A DNA stretch of 64,000 nt from G965216905 sp965216905 (GTDB lineage: Bacteria; Actinomycetota; Acidimicrobiia; Spongiisociales; ZC4RG35): the NCBI GenBank assembly GCA_965216905.1, contig OZ244213.1:434001-498000 (forward strand), given 5' to 3'. Every line of letters starts with the position of its first letter. The first letter of the stretch is position 1. The translations under genes were made by a program, and so were the position numbers. Below are positions 51,545 through 59,919 of this stretch, one piece after another. The notes beneath the pieces are model-generated. The model did no database searches and was not told where the DNA came from. It saw nothing but the letters and a program-made list of their open reading frames with translations.

Positions 51545-51575
51545 CAACCTAGCGGGTAACAGAACTCCTTTGCAA
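51545..51575 (-). promoter_or_regulatory. Promoter of the ArsR-like regulator/MFS operon
   Basis: On the minus strand TTGCAA (51575-51570) and TAGGTT (51551-51546) are 18 bases apart, and six bases later comes ATG 51539. The -35 lies inside the palindrome at 51559-51599. Confidence 0.45.
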
Positions 51576-51599
51576 ATATCTTCTGCAAAGGAGTTCTGT
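51559..51599. promoter_or_regulatory. Perfect 16-bp inverted repeat, probable operator
   Basis: ACAGAACTCCTTTGCA (51559-51574) and TGCAAAGGAGTTCTGT (51584-51599) are exact reverse complements with a nine-base centre. The arms are AT-rich (7 of 16 GC) and no T-run follows, so an operator is more likely than a terminator of the upstream gene (51617-52213). Confidence 0.7.
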
Positions 51600-51616
51600 A
51601 ACTCATCGCCCGGGGG

Positions 51617-52213
51617 TCAGCCTCCCGGACGCCGCTCCGCCCGGGGACCGAACCGTCCGGCCCCTTCTCGCTCCGGGTAGTCCCCGGCGACGATCGACTC
51701 GGCTCGCTCGACGGCCCTCTCTCGCAGTTCGGCGGCCCGCTCCTCATCGATCCGGTCGCTCTCGAGCGCCCGGTCGATGTGCTCGTTGGCTTCGGCGACC
51801 AGGGCATCGACCACGTGCTGTTCGTCGACTCCGTTGGCCTGGGCGACTTGGGCCATCGTCTGGCCGGCTCGCAGTTGCTCGACCAGATCACCCGGTCCGA
51901 TCCCGATCGCACCGGCCGCTGCCTCGATGCCATGGTGAGCGGCATGCCGGAACCGTGGCGACCGTGGACCCACCCTGGTCCGGATGGCCTCTTCCACGGC
52001 GTCGGCCTGCGTCTGCGTCAAGGTGCCGTCCTCGACGAGATTTCCCAGAACCTCGGCCAGGGACTCCCGGCCGGCGTCGGCGGGCGACGCTTCGACCGCG
52101 GGGGCGGTCTCCTCTTGCGCAGACGCCACGTCGGGCGATCCGACGGCGGCCCCTGCGGCCATCCCACCAACAACGGTCAACGCCGCCACTCCGGCGGTAA
52201 CGAGCTTTCGCAT
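51617..52213 (-). CDS. Secreted helical protein of unknown function
   Basis: 198 residues. The signal peptide is MRKLVTAGVAALTVVGGMAA (cleavage near AQE, about residue 33), and AGGAG precedes the ATG. The mature part is charged and helical: ESLAEVLGNLVEDGTLTQTQADAVEEAIRTRV..., DLVEQLRAGQTMAQVAQANGVDEQHVVDALVAEANEHIDRALE and DEERAAELRERAVERAESIV. This pattern of short helix pairs recurs in many secreted actinobacterial proteins, but no function is known. Confidence 0.78.
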   Translation of the reverse strand: MRKLVTAGVAALTVVGGMAAGAAVGSPDVASAQEETAPAVEASPADAGRESLAEVLGNLVEDGTLTQTQADAVEEAIRTRVGPRSPRFRHAAHHGIEAAAGAIGIGPGDLVEQLRAGQTMAQVAQANGVDEQHVVDALVAEANEHIDRALESDRIDEERAAELRERAVERAESIVAGDYPEREGAGRFGPRAERRPGG

Positions 52214-52322
52214 CGGTGACTCCTTTCGATCAGTCACCATCAGCATCGTGAACCAAGCTGAGAGCGGGCCGAGAACGATCTGGTGGGTCGCTGGCATTCT
52301 CGTCCGACCTGCCGTGGCGATG

Positions 52323-53564
52323 TCAGCCCGATCGCAGGGCTTCCACGGGCTCAAGCCGAGCCGCCCGGAGTGACGGGTACAACCCGGCGACCAGTCCGGT
52401 GAGGCCGCCGACCAAGGGCGCCGCCAGCGGAACCCACGGATCCAGTACCGGCGTCCAGGTTCGGGAAGCCGCGATGGCGACCACCACCAGCACGCCGAGC
52501 GATGTTCCGATGACGCCTCCCACCAGGCCCATGGCGGTCGACTCGACCAGGAACTGAGCGGCGATGTGGCGGCGGGCAGCGCCGAGGGCGCGTCGCAGCC
52601 CGATCTCCCCGACCCGCTCGAGCACCGACACCAGCGTCACATTGGCGATACCGATCGCGCCGACCAGCAGTGACACCCCTCCCAGCACCAGGAACAGGGC
52701 GTTGACGTCACCTTCGACGTCCGACCGCAGATCCTCCGGCTCGGGGGGCTTCTGCACTCGGAGCCGTCCGGGCTCGTCCGGCGAGAGGGCGATCGGTGCC
52801 TGTTCCGCGATCAGCGATGCGGCGCCGATGGCGACGTCGATCTGAACCGTCGATCCGGACTCGTACCCGTACACGGTCCGGGCGGTTCCGTCCGGGATGA
52901 TGATCCCGTTCAGCAGCTCGGGTTGTCGCCGCACGTCGTCGAGGATGCCGATCACCACGAACGGCTCCTCACCGACGAAGACCACCGGCTGCTGGGCGAC
53001 GCGAGTGATGTTCAATCGTCGGGCGGAGCCCGCGCCGAGGACGGCCACCCGGTCCGCCCGGTCCGAGTGGCCATGGTCGAACCAGCGGCCGGTCCGCAGC
53101 TCGCCACGGACGGCATCCAGGAGTCCCGGACTCGCCGCCCAGACCGTCATCTGGAACTCGTTCTGGCCGAGCGGGTCATCGATGGGAACCGACGTGACGA
53201 GGGAATCTCCCACGTCGACCGGTCCCATCACTCCAACCGCGGTCACTCCATTGAGTCGCGATATCCGTGCCTCGGCCCCGGCAGGGAGCCGGAGTCGCGG
53301 CTGGGACCCACCAAAGAAGCCGGACTCGTTCGTCACGACGACGCTGGTCGCCGCCAACTCGTCGAACCTTCCGACGATCTGATTGCCGGCCGTCTTGGCA
53401 ACTCCGAGCGTGGCCACCAGCGCGCCGATCCCCAGCACGGTGCCCAGGACGGTCAGGACGGTGCGCCCTGGCCGAGCGAACATGCCGGCGACGGCCTCCG
53501 ACATCAGATCGCGCACGTCCATGCGTGCACGTTCGATCGGTCTCGGGGACGACTCGAGGCTCAT
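52323..53564 (-). CDS. MacB/FtsX-type ABC transporter permease
   Basis: 413 residues. TM1 is near the start (GRTVLTVLGTVLGIGALVATLGVA), then a large external domain (GNQIVGRFDELAATSVVVTN...), then three C-terminal helices with LVLGGVSLLVGAIGIANVTLVSVLERVGEIGLRRALGAARRHIAAQFLVESTAMGLVGGVIGTSLGV, the MacB core signature. It is the last gene of a four-gene unit with lipoprotein, HlyD adaptor and ATPase genes. Its ATG overlaps the ATPase stop. Confidence 0.93.
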   Translation of the reverse strand: MSLESSPRPIERARMDVRDLMSEAVAGMFARPGRTVLTVLGTVLGIGALVATLGVAKTAGNQIVGRFDELAATSVVVTNESGFFGGSQPRLRLPAGAEARISRLNGVTAVGVMGPVDVGDSLVTSVPIDDPLGQNEFQMTVWAASPGLLDAVRGELRTGRWFDHGHSDRADRVAVLGAGSARRLNITRVAQQPVVFVGEEPFVVIGILDDVRRQPELLNGIIIPDGTARTVYGYESGSTVQIDVAIGAASLIAEQAPIALSPDEPGRLRVQKPPEPEDLRSDVEGDVNALFLVLGGVSLLVGAIGIANVTLVSVLERVGEIGLRRALGAARRHIAAQFLVESTAMGLVGGVIGTSLGVLVVVAIAASRTWTPVLDPWVPLAAPLVGGLTGLVAGLYPSLRAARLEPVEALRSG

Positions 53565-54313
53565 CGCTCGATCCGCCCATCGCGCAGCCGCACCGCCCGG
53601 TCGGCGTGATCGCTGACCTGGTCATCGTGGGTGACGACGACCAGTGTCATGTCGTCGCCCCGCAACTCGTCGAACAACGCCAGGACCGAATCTCCGGTCT
53701 GGGTGTCGAGGTTCCCGGTCGGCTCGTCGCAAAGCAGCAGCGCCGGCCGGGTGACGATGGCGCGGGCGATCGCCACCCGCTGACGCTCACCTCCCGACAG
53801 CCGGGTGGGCGAGAACTCGATCCGATGGGAGAGCCCGACCCGATCCAGGGCCTCCCGGGCGGCAGCGGTCCGGAGCTCACGGGGCATGCGGTTGTAGATC
53901 GTCGACAGGACGACGTTCTCGAGAACGGTCCGGTGGGGCAGCAGGTGGAAGGACTGGAAGACGAAGCCGATTCGGCTGGACCGGAGACCCGACCGAAGCC
54001 CTTCATCGAGGAGATCGATGTCGACACCTTCGAAGCGATAGGTCCCCGACGTTGGGCGGTCGAGCAGCCCCAGCAGGTTGAGCATGGTCGACTTGCCACT
54101 GCCCGACGGCCCCACGATGACGACGTAATCGCCTCGGTCGACCAGGAGATCGGCATCCGACAACGCCGCCACCTCGACGTCCCCGGCTTGGAAGACCCGG
54201 GACACTCCCACCAGTTCCACCACCGGAGCGGTCAGGTCCGGAACGATCGGGCCGCCCGGCGGCGATGCGACGACGACATCCCCGGGCACATCACCGGGTC
54301 CGCGCTCAACCAC
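53561..54313 (-). CDS. MacB/LolD-type ABC transporter ATP-binding protein
   Basis: 250 residues from GTG 54313; GTG 54289 is a second choice. Walker A is GPSGSGKSTMLNLLG, and the Q-loop is IGFVFQSFHLLPHRTVLENVVL. The signature is RLSGGERQRVAIARAI, Walker B is LLLCDEPTGNLDTQTGD, and the H-loop is LVVVTHDDQVSDHADR. The start overlaps the stop of the adaptor gene by eight bases. Together with the FtsX-type permease it forms a mechanotransmission-type exporter or cell-wall enzyme controller. Confidence 0.93.
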   Translation of the reverse strand: MVERGPGDVPGDVVVASPPGGPIVPDLTAPVVELVGVSRVFQAGDVEVAALSDADLLVDRGDYVVIVGPSGSGKSTMLNLLGLLDRPTSGTYRFEGVDIDLLDEGLRSGLRSSRIGFVFQSFHLLPHRTVLENVVLSTIYNRMPRELRTAAAREALDRVGLSHRIEFSPTRLSGGERQRVAIARAIVTRPALLLCDEPTGNLDTQTGDSVLALFDELRGDDMTLVVVTHDDQVSDHADRAVRLRDGRIER

Positions 54314-56027
54314 CGCCGGAGTCCTGTCCCGCCTCTCGGCCGACCACCACGAAGTCTCCTTCCGACAGCGTGCCGCCCGCCACCGGGGTGACCTCGACCA
54401 GGCCTTCGGCGGCGAGGCCCGTCTCCACCTCGACGGTTCGCAGCTCCCCTCCATCGTCCACCTGGACGATGGTCGAGCCGTCGGCGGTTGCCGAGAGCGC
54501 CGCCGCCGGGACGGCCAGGACCCGTCCGCCGGTCGAGCTGACCGGGATGACGATCCGCACGTTCTGACCGACGACCTCGGTGGACACCTCACCCTCCGGA
54601 AGGATCTCGACATAGACGCGATCGGCGGCGACCCCGTTCGTGCCCGGCCGATCCGCCACCCGCACGATCGAACCGGGGACGGGAACGCCCGACTCGGGGT
54701 TGTCGATCTGGACCGGCTGCCCTTCGGAGAGCCGGGTGGCGTCCACCTCCGATACCGCCGCCCGAACCGCCAGCTCGGATCCGGACACGGTCATGAAGCT
54801 GTCGATGACGATCGAACCTCGCTCGGCAGCGATCTGGTCGACCCGCACCGGCATCCGGTCGAGAAAGACCAGCTCACCGGCGGGGAGCCACGTCCCCAGT
54901 TCGGACTCCATCCGTGCGAGGTCACGCTGGGCCTCGCTCAGCTCGTCCCTCGCCGCGTTCACCTGACGAGCCGCTCCTCCGGCATCGCGACTCCGCCGGA
55001 GATCGGACAATGCAGCACGAGCGATGGCCACGGCATCTCGTGCCTGATCCACGATCGACCCCTGTTCGATGCGGACCCGTCGCAGCTCGGCCGCCGCCTC
55101 GTCATGGGCCTGCTGAGCCTCGGCTTCGGCCGCCCTGGCATCCGCCAGCTCCTCGCGGAGCGCCGACAGCTCGGCCGGCGTCGGCGGCTTGCCGGTGTCG
55201 GGATGCTCCCCGCCCTCGGCAGCCGACAGTCGTCGGCCGGCATCGAATCGAGCGAAGGCCGCGGCATCGAGCGCAGCCTGTGTCTGTCGTTCCGGCGCCT
55301 CCGCTTGGGCGAGGGCCCGGTCCCGATCGAGTAGTGCCAGCTCCAGCGCCGACTCGGCGGCATCGATCTGCGACTGCGCCGACAGCAGCTCCGCCTGACC
55401 GGCGCCACTCGTCGAACCCTGCGCATCGGCGACGGCCGCCTGGGCATCGGTGACACGGCGACGGGCCGCCCGCAGTGCTTGCTCTTCCTCGTCCGACAGC
55501 CCATTGACGCGGTATCCGGCCGCGTCGTACCAGCTCGCCACCGCGGCGCCGGTCGCCTGGTCCCAGGTCTCATCAGGAGTGCCGGCGAAGTAGCCGAGCC
55601 GGGCGAGCGCCGCCTCGAGCTGGAGAACATCGACACCGGTGGAGCCCGGACGAAGGTCGCGATACATGGGGATCTCACCGATCAGGAAGAAGACCGGTCG
55701 TCCGGCGATCTCGACCGCCCGGCTGCCCTCATTGAGGGTGGCGTCCAGGTCCACCACGTCGGTCACGACGAGCGCATCGGGCTGCTCGGCGAACGATCCG
55801 GAGAGGCCCACCGTGACGGGTTCGTCATAGACGATGTCGCCCCGGGTGATGACGTCGGCCGACAGCTCGACCAGTTCGACCTCGACCGCGATGTTCGAGG
55901 GCTCCGGCGCCTCGGCCTCCGCCGCCACCTCGGCCGGCGACTTGATGCGACTACCGAAGAACCAGCCGATCCCGGCGCTGGCTGCCACCACGGCCAGAAC
56001 CGCGCCCAGCAAGACCGTGCGCCGCAT
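54306..56027 (-). CDS. HlyD-like membrane-fusion adaptor with inserted peptidoglycan-binding domain
   Basis: 573 residues. The N-terminal anchor is TVLLGAVLAVVAASAGIGWFF. The barrel halves at the two ends (SAGDIVYDEPVTVGL-like and GRVLAVPAAALSATADGSTIVQVDDGG...VEVTPVAGGTLSEGDFVVV) flank a PG_binding_1 domain (RDLRPGSTGVDVLQLEAALARLGYFAGTPDETWDQATGAAVASWYDAAGY, 123-171) and a coiled coil of about 200 residues (EEQALRAARRRVTDAQAAVADAQ...). It would link the ABC permease to the cell wall. Overlap with the lipoprotein gene is TGATG. Confidence 0.9.
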   Translation of the reverse strand: MRRTVLLGAVLAVVAASAGIGWFFGSRIKSPAEVAAEAEAPEPSNIAVEVELVELSADVITRGDIVYDEPVTVGLSGSFAEQPDALVVTDVVDLDATLNEGSRAVEIAGRPVFFLIGEIPMYRDLRPGSTGVDVLQLEAALARLGYFAGTPDETWDQATGAAVASWYDAAGYRVNGLSDEEEQALRAARRRVTDAQAAVADAQGSTSGAGQAELLSAQSQIDAAESALELALLDRDRALAQAEAPERQTQAALDAAAFARFDAGRRLSAAEGGEHPDTGKPPTPAELSALREELADARAAEAEAQQAHDEAAAELRRVRIEQGSIVDQARDAVAIARAALSDLRRSRDAGGAARQVNAARDELSEAQRDLARMESELGTWLPAGELVFLDRMPVRVDQIAAERGSIVIDSFMTVSGSELAVRAAVSEVDATRLSEGQPVQIDNPESGVPVPGSIVRVADRPGTNGVAADRVYVEILPEGEVSTEVVGQNVRIVIPVSSTGGRVLAVPAAALSATADGSTIVQVDDGGELRTVEVETGLAAEGLVEVTPVAGGTLSEGDFVVVGREAGQDSGGG

Positions 56028-57181
56028 CAGTTCTGGGTCGCTTCCCGCACCTCGTCGAACAGGTCACGGTTCTCGGCCACCAGCTCCCGCTCGATGGACT
56101 CCGAGACCTCCCTGTACAGCTCTTGGAGCGGCTCGGAGCACTCGTACTCCGCCACCGCCAACTCGATCTCCTCGGCCTGGAGCGCCTCCAACGCCTCTTG
56201 GTCGACACTCTCGCGTGACTTCTTCTCCTGTTCGGCGAAGAACGCTTCGATCTCCTCGTCGCTTCGCTCCTCGAAGAAGGCGTCGACCTCGGCATCCGAC
56301 CATCCTTCGAATGGATCCTGGAACCCGCCGTTGGGACCGACGATCTCCTCGAAACGACGCTGGAAATCCTCGATCGCGGTCTCGTAGAAGTCCTGCGGTG
56401 ATTCGTAGTCGTAGCCCCGGTCGGCCATGCACGCCGACCAGGTCCCGTTGGCCTCTACGATTCGGGGGTCGGCGGCCATCCGCTGCTCCAGCTCCTCGTA
56501 GATCGGTTCGAGTTGAGCGAACACCTCGTCGTTCTGCTCGAACGAGCCGTAGACCTCCGCTTGGGCCGCTCCGTAGCAGCCGGGACCGTGTCCCGAGAAG
56601 GTGGTGTACTCCTCGCCGGTCTCCTCGTCGATCACGGTCTCTTCGAGCTCCGCATGCTCCTCCGGTGTGCCGTACAGCGCTCCGAAGTACGCATCCTGTT
56701 CCGACTCCGACATCCCGTCGGTGATCGCCTGGTTCGGGTCGACGAACTCCTGACCCTCGGAGGGACCTTCGAACACCTCCTCATTCCCGTACCAGGTGGA
56801 GATCCCGAAACCCTGCTTCTCGACGAACTCGCGTTGGTCTTGGGGTCCGAAATCGAACGACTCCGCCGGCTGTTCGACCGGGATGTACTCGAATCCCTGT
56901 TCCGCCATGCAGGTCCGCACCAGCTCCTGGATCCGCCGCTCGTCCTCCCGGTAGCGCGCCTCGGCCGCCTCCGGGTCCTCGTCGTATCCGAAGATCTCCG
57001 AGAACGTCTCGGCTTGACCGGACGCCTCGGCCGCCGTGTCGTCGCTCCCCTCCTCACTGCCGGCGGTCGCTTCGCTGCCCGCATCCGCCTCCGACGGACC
57101 GGTGCCTTCGACCGACGTCGTCCCGCCGCACGCTGCCAGCAGCAGCGCCAACGCCGCGCTCATGATCAACCACCGTCTCAT
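56027..57181 (-). CDS. Acidic lipoprotein with duplicated CMA(E/D) motif, partner of the MacB-like system
   Basis: 384 residues from ATG 57181 (GAGGGGTGAAC upstream). The lipobox is LLAACGG (C18). After a D/E/S-rich linker come two similar segments, ELVRTCMAEQGFEYIPVEQP and TWSACMADRGYDYESPQDFY. This C-M-A-x-x-G-(F/Y)-x-Y form is reminiscent of lipoproteins encoded beside MacAB-like systems in other actinobacteria. The C-terminal part is very acidic and helical (EVDAFFEERSDEEIEAFFAEQEKKSRESVDQEALEALQ). It is the first gene of the unit. A role as accessory lipoprotein of the exporter is inference. Confidence 0.75.
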   Translation of the reverse strand: MRRWLIMSAALALLLAACGGTTSVEGTGPSEADAGSEATAGSEEGSDDTAAEASGQAETFSEIFGYDEDPEAAEARYREDERRIQELVRTCMAEQGFEYIPVEQPAESFDFGPQDQREFVEKQGFGISTWYGNEEVFEGPSEGQEFVDPNQAITDGMSESEQDAYFGALYGTPEEHAELEETVIDEETGEEYTTFSGHGPGCYGAAQAEVYGSFEQNDEVFAQLEPIYEELEQRMAADPRIVEANGTWSACMADRGYDYESPQDFYETAIEDFQRRFEEIVGPNGGFQDPFEGWSDAEVDAFFEERSDEEIEAFFAEQEKKSRESVDQEALEALQAEEIELAVAEYECSEPLQELYREVSESIERELVAENRDLFDEVREATQN

Positions 57182-57244
57182 GTTCACCCCTCTGCCGGAT
57201 CGGTACGTACGTGTAGGAGACGCTTTCCGAGGCGATCGGGTTCC

Positions 57245-57313
57245 GTCTCGTTCCGCACATTGTGCACGATCCGGGCCCAGATGCCGGATTCTGCACAATG
57301 TGCGGCACGAGGC
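57245..57313 (-). promoter_or_regulatory. Long hairpin with two GCACA-N-TGTGC dyads
   Basis: Arms 57253-57266 and 57292-57305 (CCGCACATTGTGCA and its exact complement) are extended inward by ATCCGG/CCGGAT and outward by a further paired stretch, giving roughly 29 pairs across 69 bases. Each main arm is itself an 11-bp dyad (centres 57260 and 57298, 38 bp apart). It lies 64-132 bases upstream of the lipoprotein start. It may be a paired operator or an RNA hairpin. Confidence 0.6.
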
Positions 57314-57348
57314 CGGGAGTTCCCCCAGAGCATGCACCGGGACGCGCC

Positions 57349-57374
57349 GGAGCCCCGGCCGCGGCCGGGGCTCC
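57349..57374 (-). terminator. GC-rich perfect palindrome behind the M6 protease gene
   Basis: A 26-base self-complementary sequence, GGAGCCCCGGCC + GC and complement, sits 25 bases past the stop codon on the minus strand. It is very stable, but no T-run follows. It is the most likely terminator for the 57400-59697 gene and separates it from the lipoprotein operon. Confidence 0.6.
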
Positions 57375-57399
57375 TTCGGCGTCTCGAGTGCGGGTTTCT

Positions 57400-59697
57400 T
57401 CAGCGGGCGGGACGGACCTCGACCTGCATGAAGTTGCCACGGGCACTGACGGACTTCACCCGGATCTGGGTCCCGGTGTTGGGGTGGATCACACCCGCCG
57501 TCGGGATCTCCGGGTTGTAGTGCTGGATGGTGTCGTCGAACACCGGCACCGCCGGCAAGCTGGGATGGAACGACGACTGGCTGAACCAGTGCAGCGTCAA
57601 CGCCTCGGTCGGCTCCAGGCCGAACGTCGAGTCGTAGGTCTGGATCCGCGAACGCCACGGTCCGCCGTCGGCCCGGTACATGGTCTGCGGGTGGGCGTCG
57701 ATCGGGAGGATCAGACCCTCGCCTGGATGGGCGCTGGTGCTGTTGTCGGTCTGGGAGGTGTCCCAGTAGCTGATCAGCAATCCATCCTGATAGCTGAACC
57801 GCTCGACCCAGTTCCCCAGCCGGTCCAGGAACCCGAAGTTGTACGGACCCGTCCGCAACGCGTCGTCGTAGCCCCGGTAGACCCGGTTCTCGGCGATATA
57901 GGCGTTGAAGTACGAGGCCTCCTCGGTTCCCGTGGTGGCCACGAACCCGTCGAGGGTGACCCCCTCGTCGGACTCGGCTCCCAGCGTCTCGATGCCGGCC
58001 ACGTCGATCTCGTCGGCCATGAAGCCGGGGTTGACCACGGCGCCGTCCGTCCAGTAGCGGAAACCGACGAGCACCGTCTGGCCGCCGTAGGCGGACAGGT
58101 CGGCACTCAGCGCCGTCCAACCGCCGGAGCTGCCGGTGATGCCGAATCCGAAGTTCTGACCATTGGGATCGGCCGAGGTCGACACGGAGGTGTCGACGCT
58201 GGTCCACGAGCTCCCACCGTCGGTGGACACCACCAGGTAGGCGTAGTCCCAGTCGACTTCGATGTCGTAGTTCACCTGGGCCGACAGCGTGGCGCCGGCC
58301 GGCAGGGTGTACTCCTTGTACATGACGTTGTCGAGGTTGTTGCCCTGACCGGAGTAGTAGAAGTACTCCCCGGCGTACGGGGCACCGATGACCTCGGTGA
58401 CCTGCTTGTCGGGCAGCACCACGATCAGCGCCTGGGCCTGCTTGGTCGTCGCCGAAGCCGGACCCAGCTTGTGCTGCGACCGCTCACCGGCAAAGGCCAC
58501 CTCGTAGTCGAGCCAGCCGAGTTGCAGCTTCTCCCATGCACCCATGTGGGTGGGCATGGTGCCGATCTCGTCCTGGCCCTCGTTGGTCCACGAGCCGGAC
58601 GACATCAGCGTCCAGAAGCCGGTGGAGTTCTCGCAGGCCGAACCGCAGGTGTTGCCGGCGGTGTCGTACAGATCGGGCAGGTCGAGATCGTGGGCGTACT
58701 CGTGCGCGAACACGCCGACGCCACCGTTCTCCGGCTCGATGGTGTAGTCGCCGATCCAGTAGCTGGAGCCACCGACCGGAGTGCCACCGAACGGCACGAC
58801 GGAGCCGTCCTCGAGGGTGGGCCCGCCCGCTCCGATTCCGACCAGTTGCACGTACCAGCGGTGCGACCAGATGGCGTCGGCGCCGTAACTGCCGCCGCCG
58901 GCCTCCTGGCCTTCGCCCGCGTGGACGGCTTGGAAGTGGTCGATGTAGCCGTCGGGCTCGTCGAAGTCGCCGTCGCCGTCATGGTCGTACCGGTCCCAGA
59001 CGTCGTACTGGGACAGATAGTCGTCGATGTCGGCTGCGGTCATACCGGCGTCGAGTTGGGACTGATACCAGGCGTCCACCGAATCCCGGACGAACCACCA
59101 GGTGGTCTGGCCGCACACGATGCTGCCACACCAGTCGCGCCCGTAATGGGCAGCCCGGTAGGGAACCTGCACCCAGTCGGTGACGTCACCGTCGACCGTG
59201 TAGCGGTTCGACGAGTTCTCGATGTAGAAGTTGCGCATCGAGTTGGCGCCCGGTGCTTCGGAGAACAGCAGCTCCTCGTAATGCGCCTCACTGAAATCCG
59301 GCTCCCAGATGGTGGTGTTGTCGACCGTCCGATCCGGTTCCGGAATCTGGTTGTGCTGCGGTCCGGGGGCACCGCCCTGCAGGATGCCGATCGGGGATTC
59401 GGTGTCACCGAACTCGCCCAGCACCGTCCAGATCAGATCCTCGTCCTCGCGGGCCAGCTCGACGAACTGCCCCTTGGCCACTTCGACGACCGGTCCCTCC
59501 GCCTTCCCGTTGATGACCATCTCCATGGCCTGACGCTTGAGCGCCCGGTTGCGATTTCCCAGTTCATGGGGAATGTCGTCGACATTCGCCCCGATGTCAT
59601 TGGTCAGCTGGTCGCCGGCCGCGCTGGCCCCGGCCGCCGGGATCAGGGCTGCGATCATCGCCAACAGCAGCAAGACCATCAATCTCGGTCTACGCAA
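57400..59697 (-). CDS. Secreted M6 family (immune inhibitor A-like) metalloprotease
   Basis: 765 residues. The start is TTG 59697, supported by GGAGG five bases before it and by the basic MRRPRL needed for the signal peptide (LMVLLLLAMIAALIPAAGASA). The zinc motif is GVFAHEYAHDLDLPDLYD (HExxHxxxxxxD, near residue 331), followed by the Met-turn-like FWTLMSSGSWT. An acidic stretch (DRYDHDGDGDFDEPDGYIDH) probably binds calcium, and the C-terminal third has jelly-roll (MAM/VEG-like) strands. It digests proteins outside the cell, and it is longer than the bare M6 core because of the C-terminal domain. Confidence 0.93.
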   Translation of the reverse strand: MRRPRLMVLLLLAMIAALIPAAGASAAGDQLTNDIGANVDDIPHELGNRNRALKRQAMEMVINGKAEGPVVEVAKGQFVELAREDEDLIWTVLGEFGDTESPIGILQGGAPGPQHNQIPEPDRTVDNTTIWEPDFSEAHYEELLFSEAPGANSMRNFYIENSSNRYTVDGDVTDWVQVPYRAAHYGRDWCGSIVCGQTTWWFVRDSVDAWYQSQLDAGMTAADIDDYLSQYDVWDRYDHDGDGDFDEPDGYIDHFQAVHAGEGQEAGGGSYGADAIWSHRWYVQLVGIGAGGPTLEDGSVVPFGGTPVGGSSYWIGDYTIEPENGGVGVFAHEYAHDLDLPDLYDTAGNTCGSACENSTGFWTLMSSGSWTNEGQDEIGTMPTHMGAWEKLQLGWLDYEVAFAGERSQHKLGPASATTKQAQALIVVLPDKQVTEVIGAPYAGEYFYYSGQGNNLDNVMYKEYTLPAGATLSAQVNYDIEVDWDYAYLVVSTDGGSSWTSVDTSVSTSADPNGQNFGFGITGSSGGWTALSADLSAYGGQTVLVGFRYWTDGAVVNPGFMADEIDVAGIETLGAESDEGVTLDGFVATTGTEEASYFNAYIAENRVYRGYDDALRTGPYNFGFLDRLGNWVERFSYQDGLLISYWDTSQTDNSTSAHPGEGLILPIDAHPQTMYRADGGPWRSRIQTYDSTFGLEPTEALTLHWFSQSSFHPSLPAVPVFDDTIQHYNPEIPTAGVIHPNTGTQIRVKSVSARGNFMQVEVRPAR

Positions 59698-59919
59698 TTC
59701 GTCCTCCAGTCTCTCCCGACAGAACGATGTCCATCGGGCTGCTTCCGCCGGCTCCCAGTGGCGCGTCCCTCGTCAGACCGTGGCGGTTCTCGATCTGCGC
59801 GCGATCAACCGGATTCGGACAGGCACGGTTGCGGGCCCCTCGAAACCAGTCGTACTCCCACTGGTGTCGACCCTAGCACGCTCGGGGATCGCCCGGTCAC
59901 TGAGCGTGATGGGGATGGT

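Noticed and set aside
59726..59810. Segment before the M6 protease reminiscent of a cyclic-di-GMP-I riboswitch (GAGGGACGC ... CAGCCCG on the minus strand)
   Set aside because: The GCAAA tetraloop and the paired partner segments of that class are missing, so the likeness is limited to short strings. A covariance-model search would decide it.
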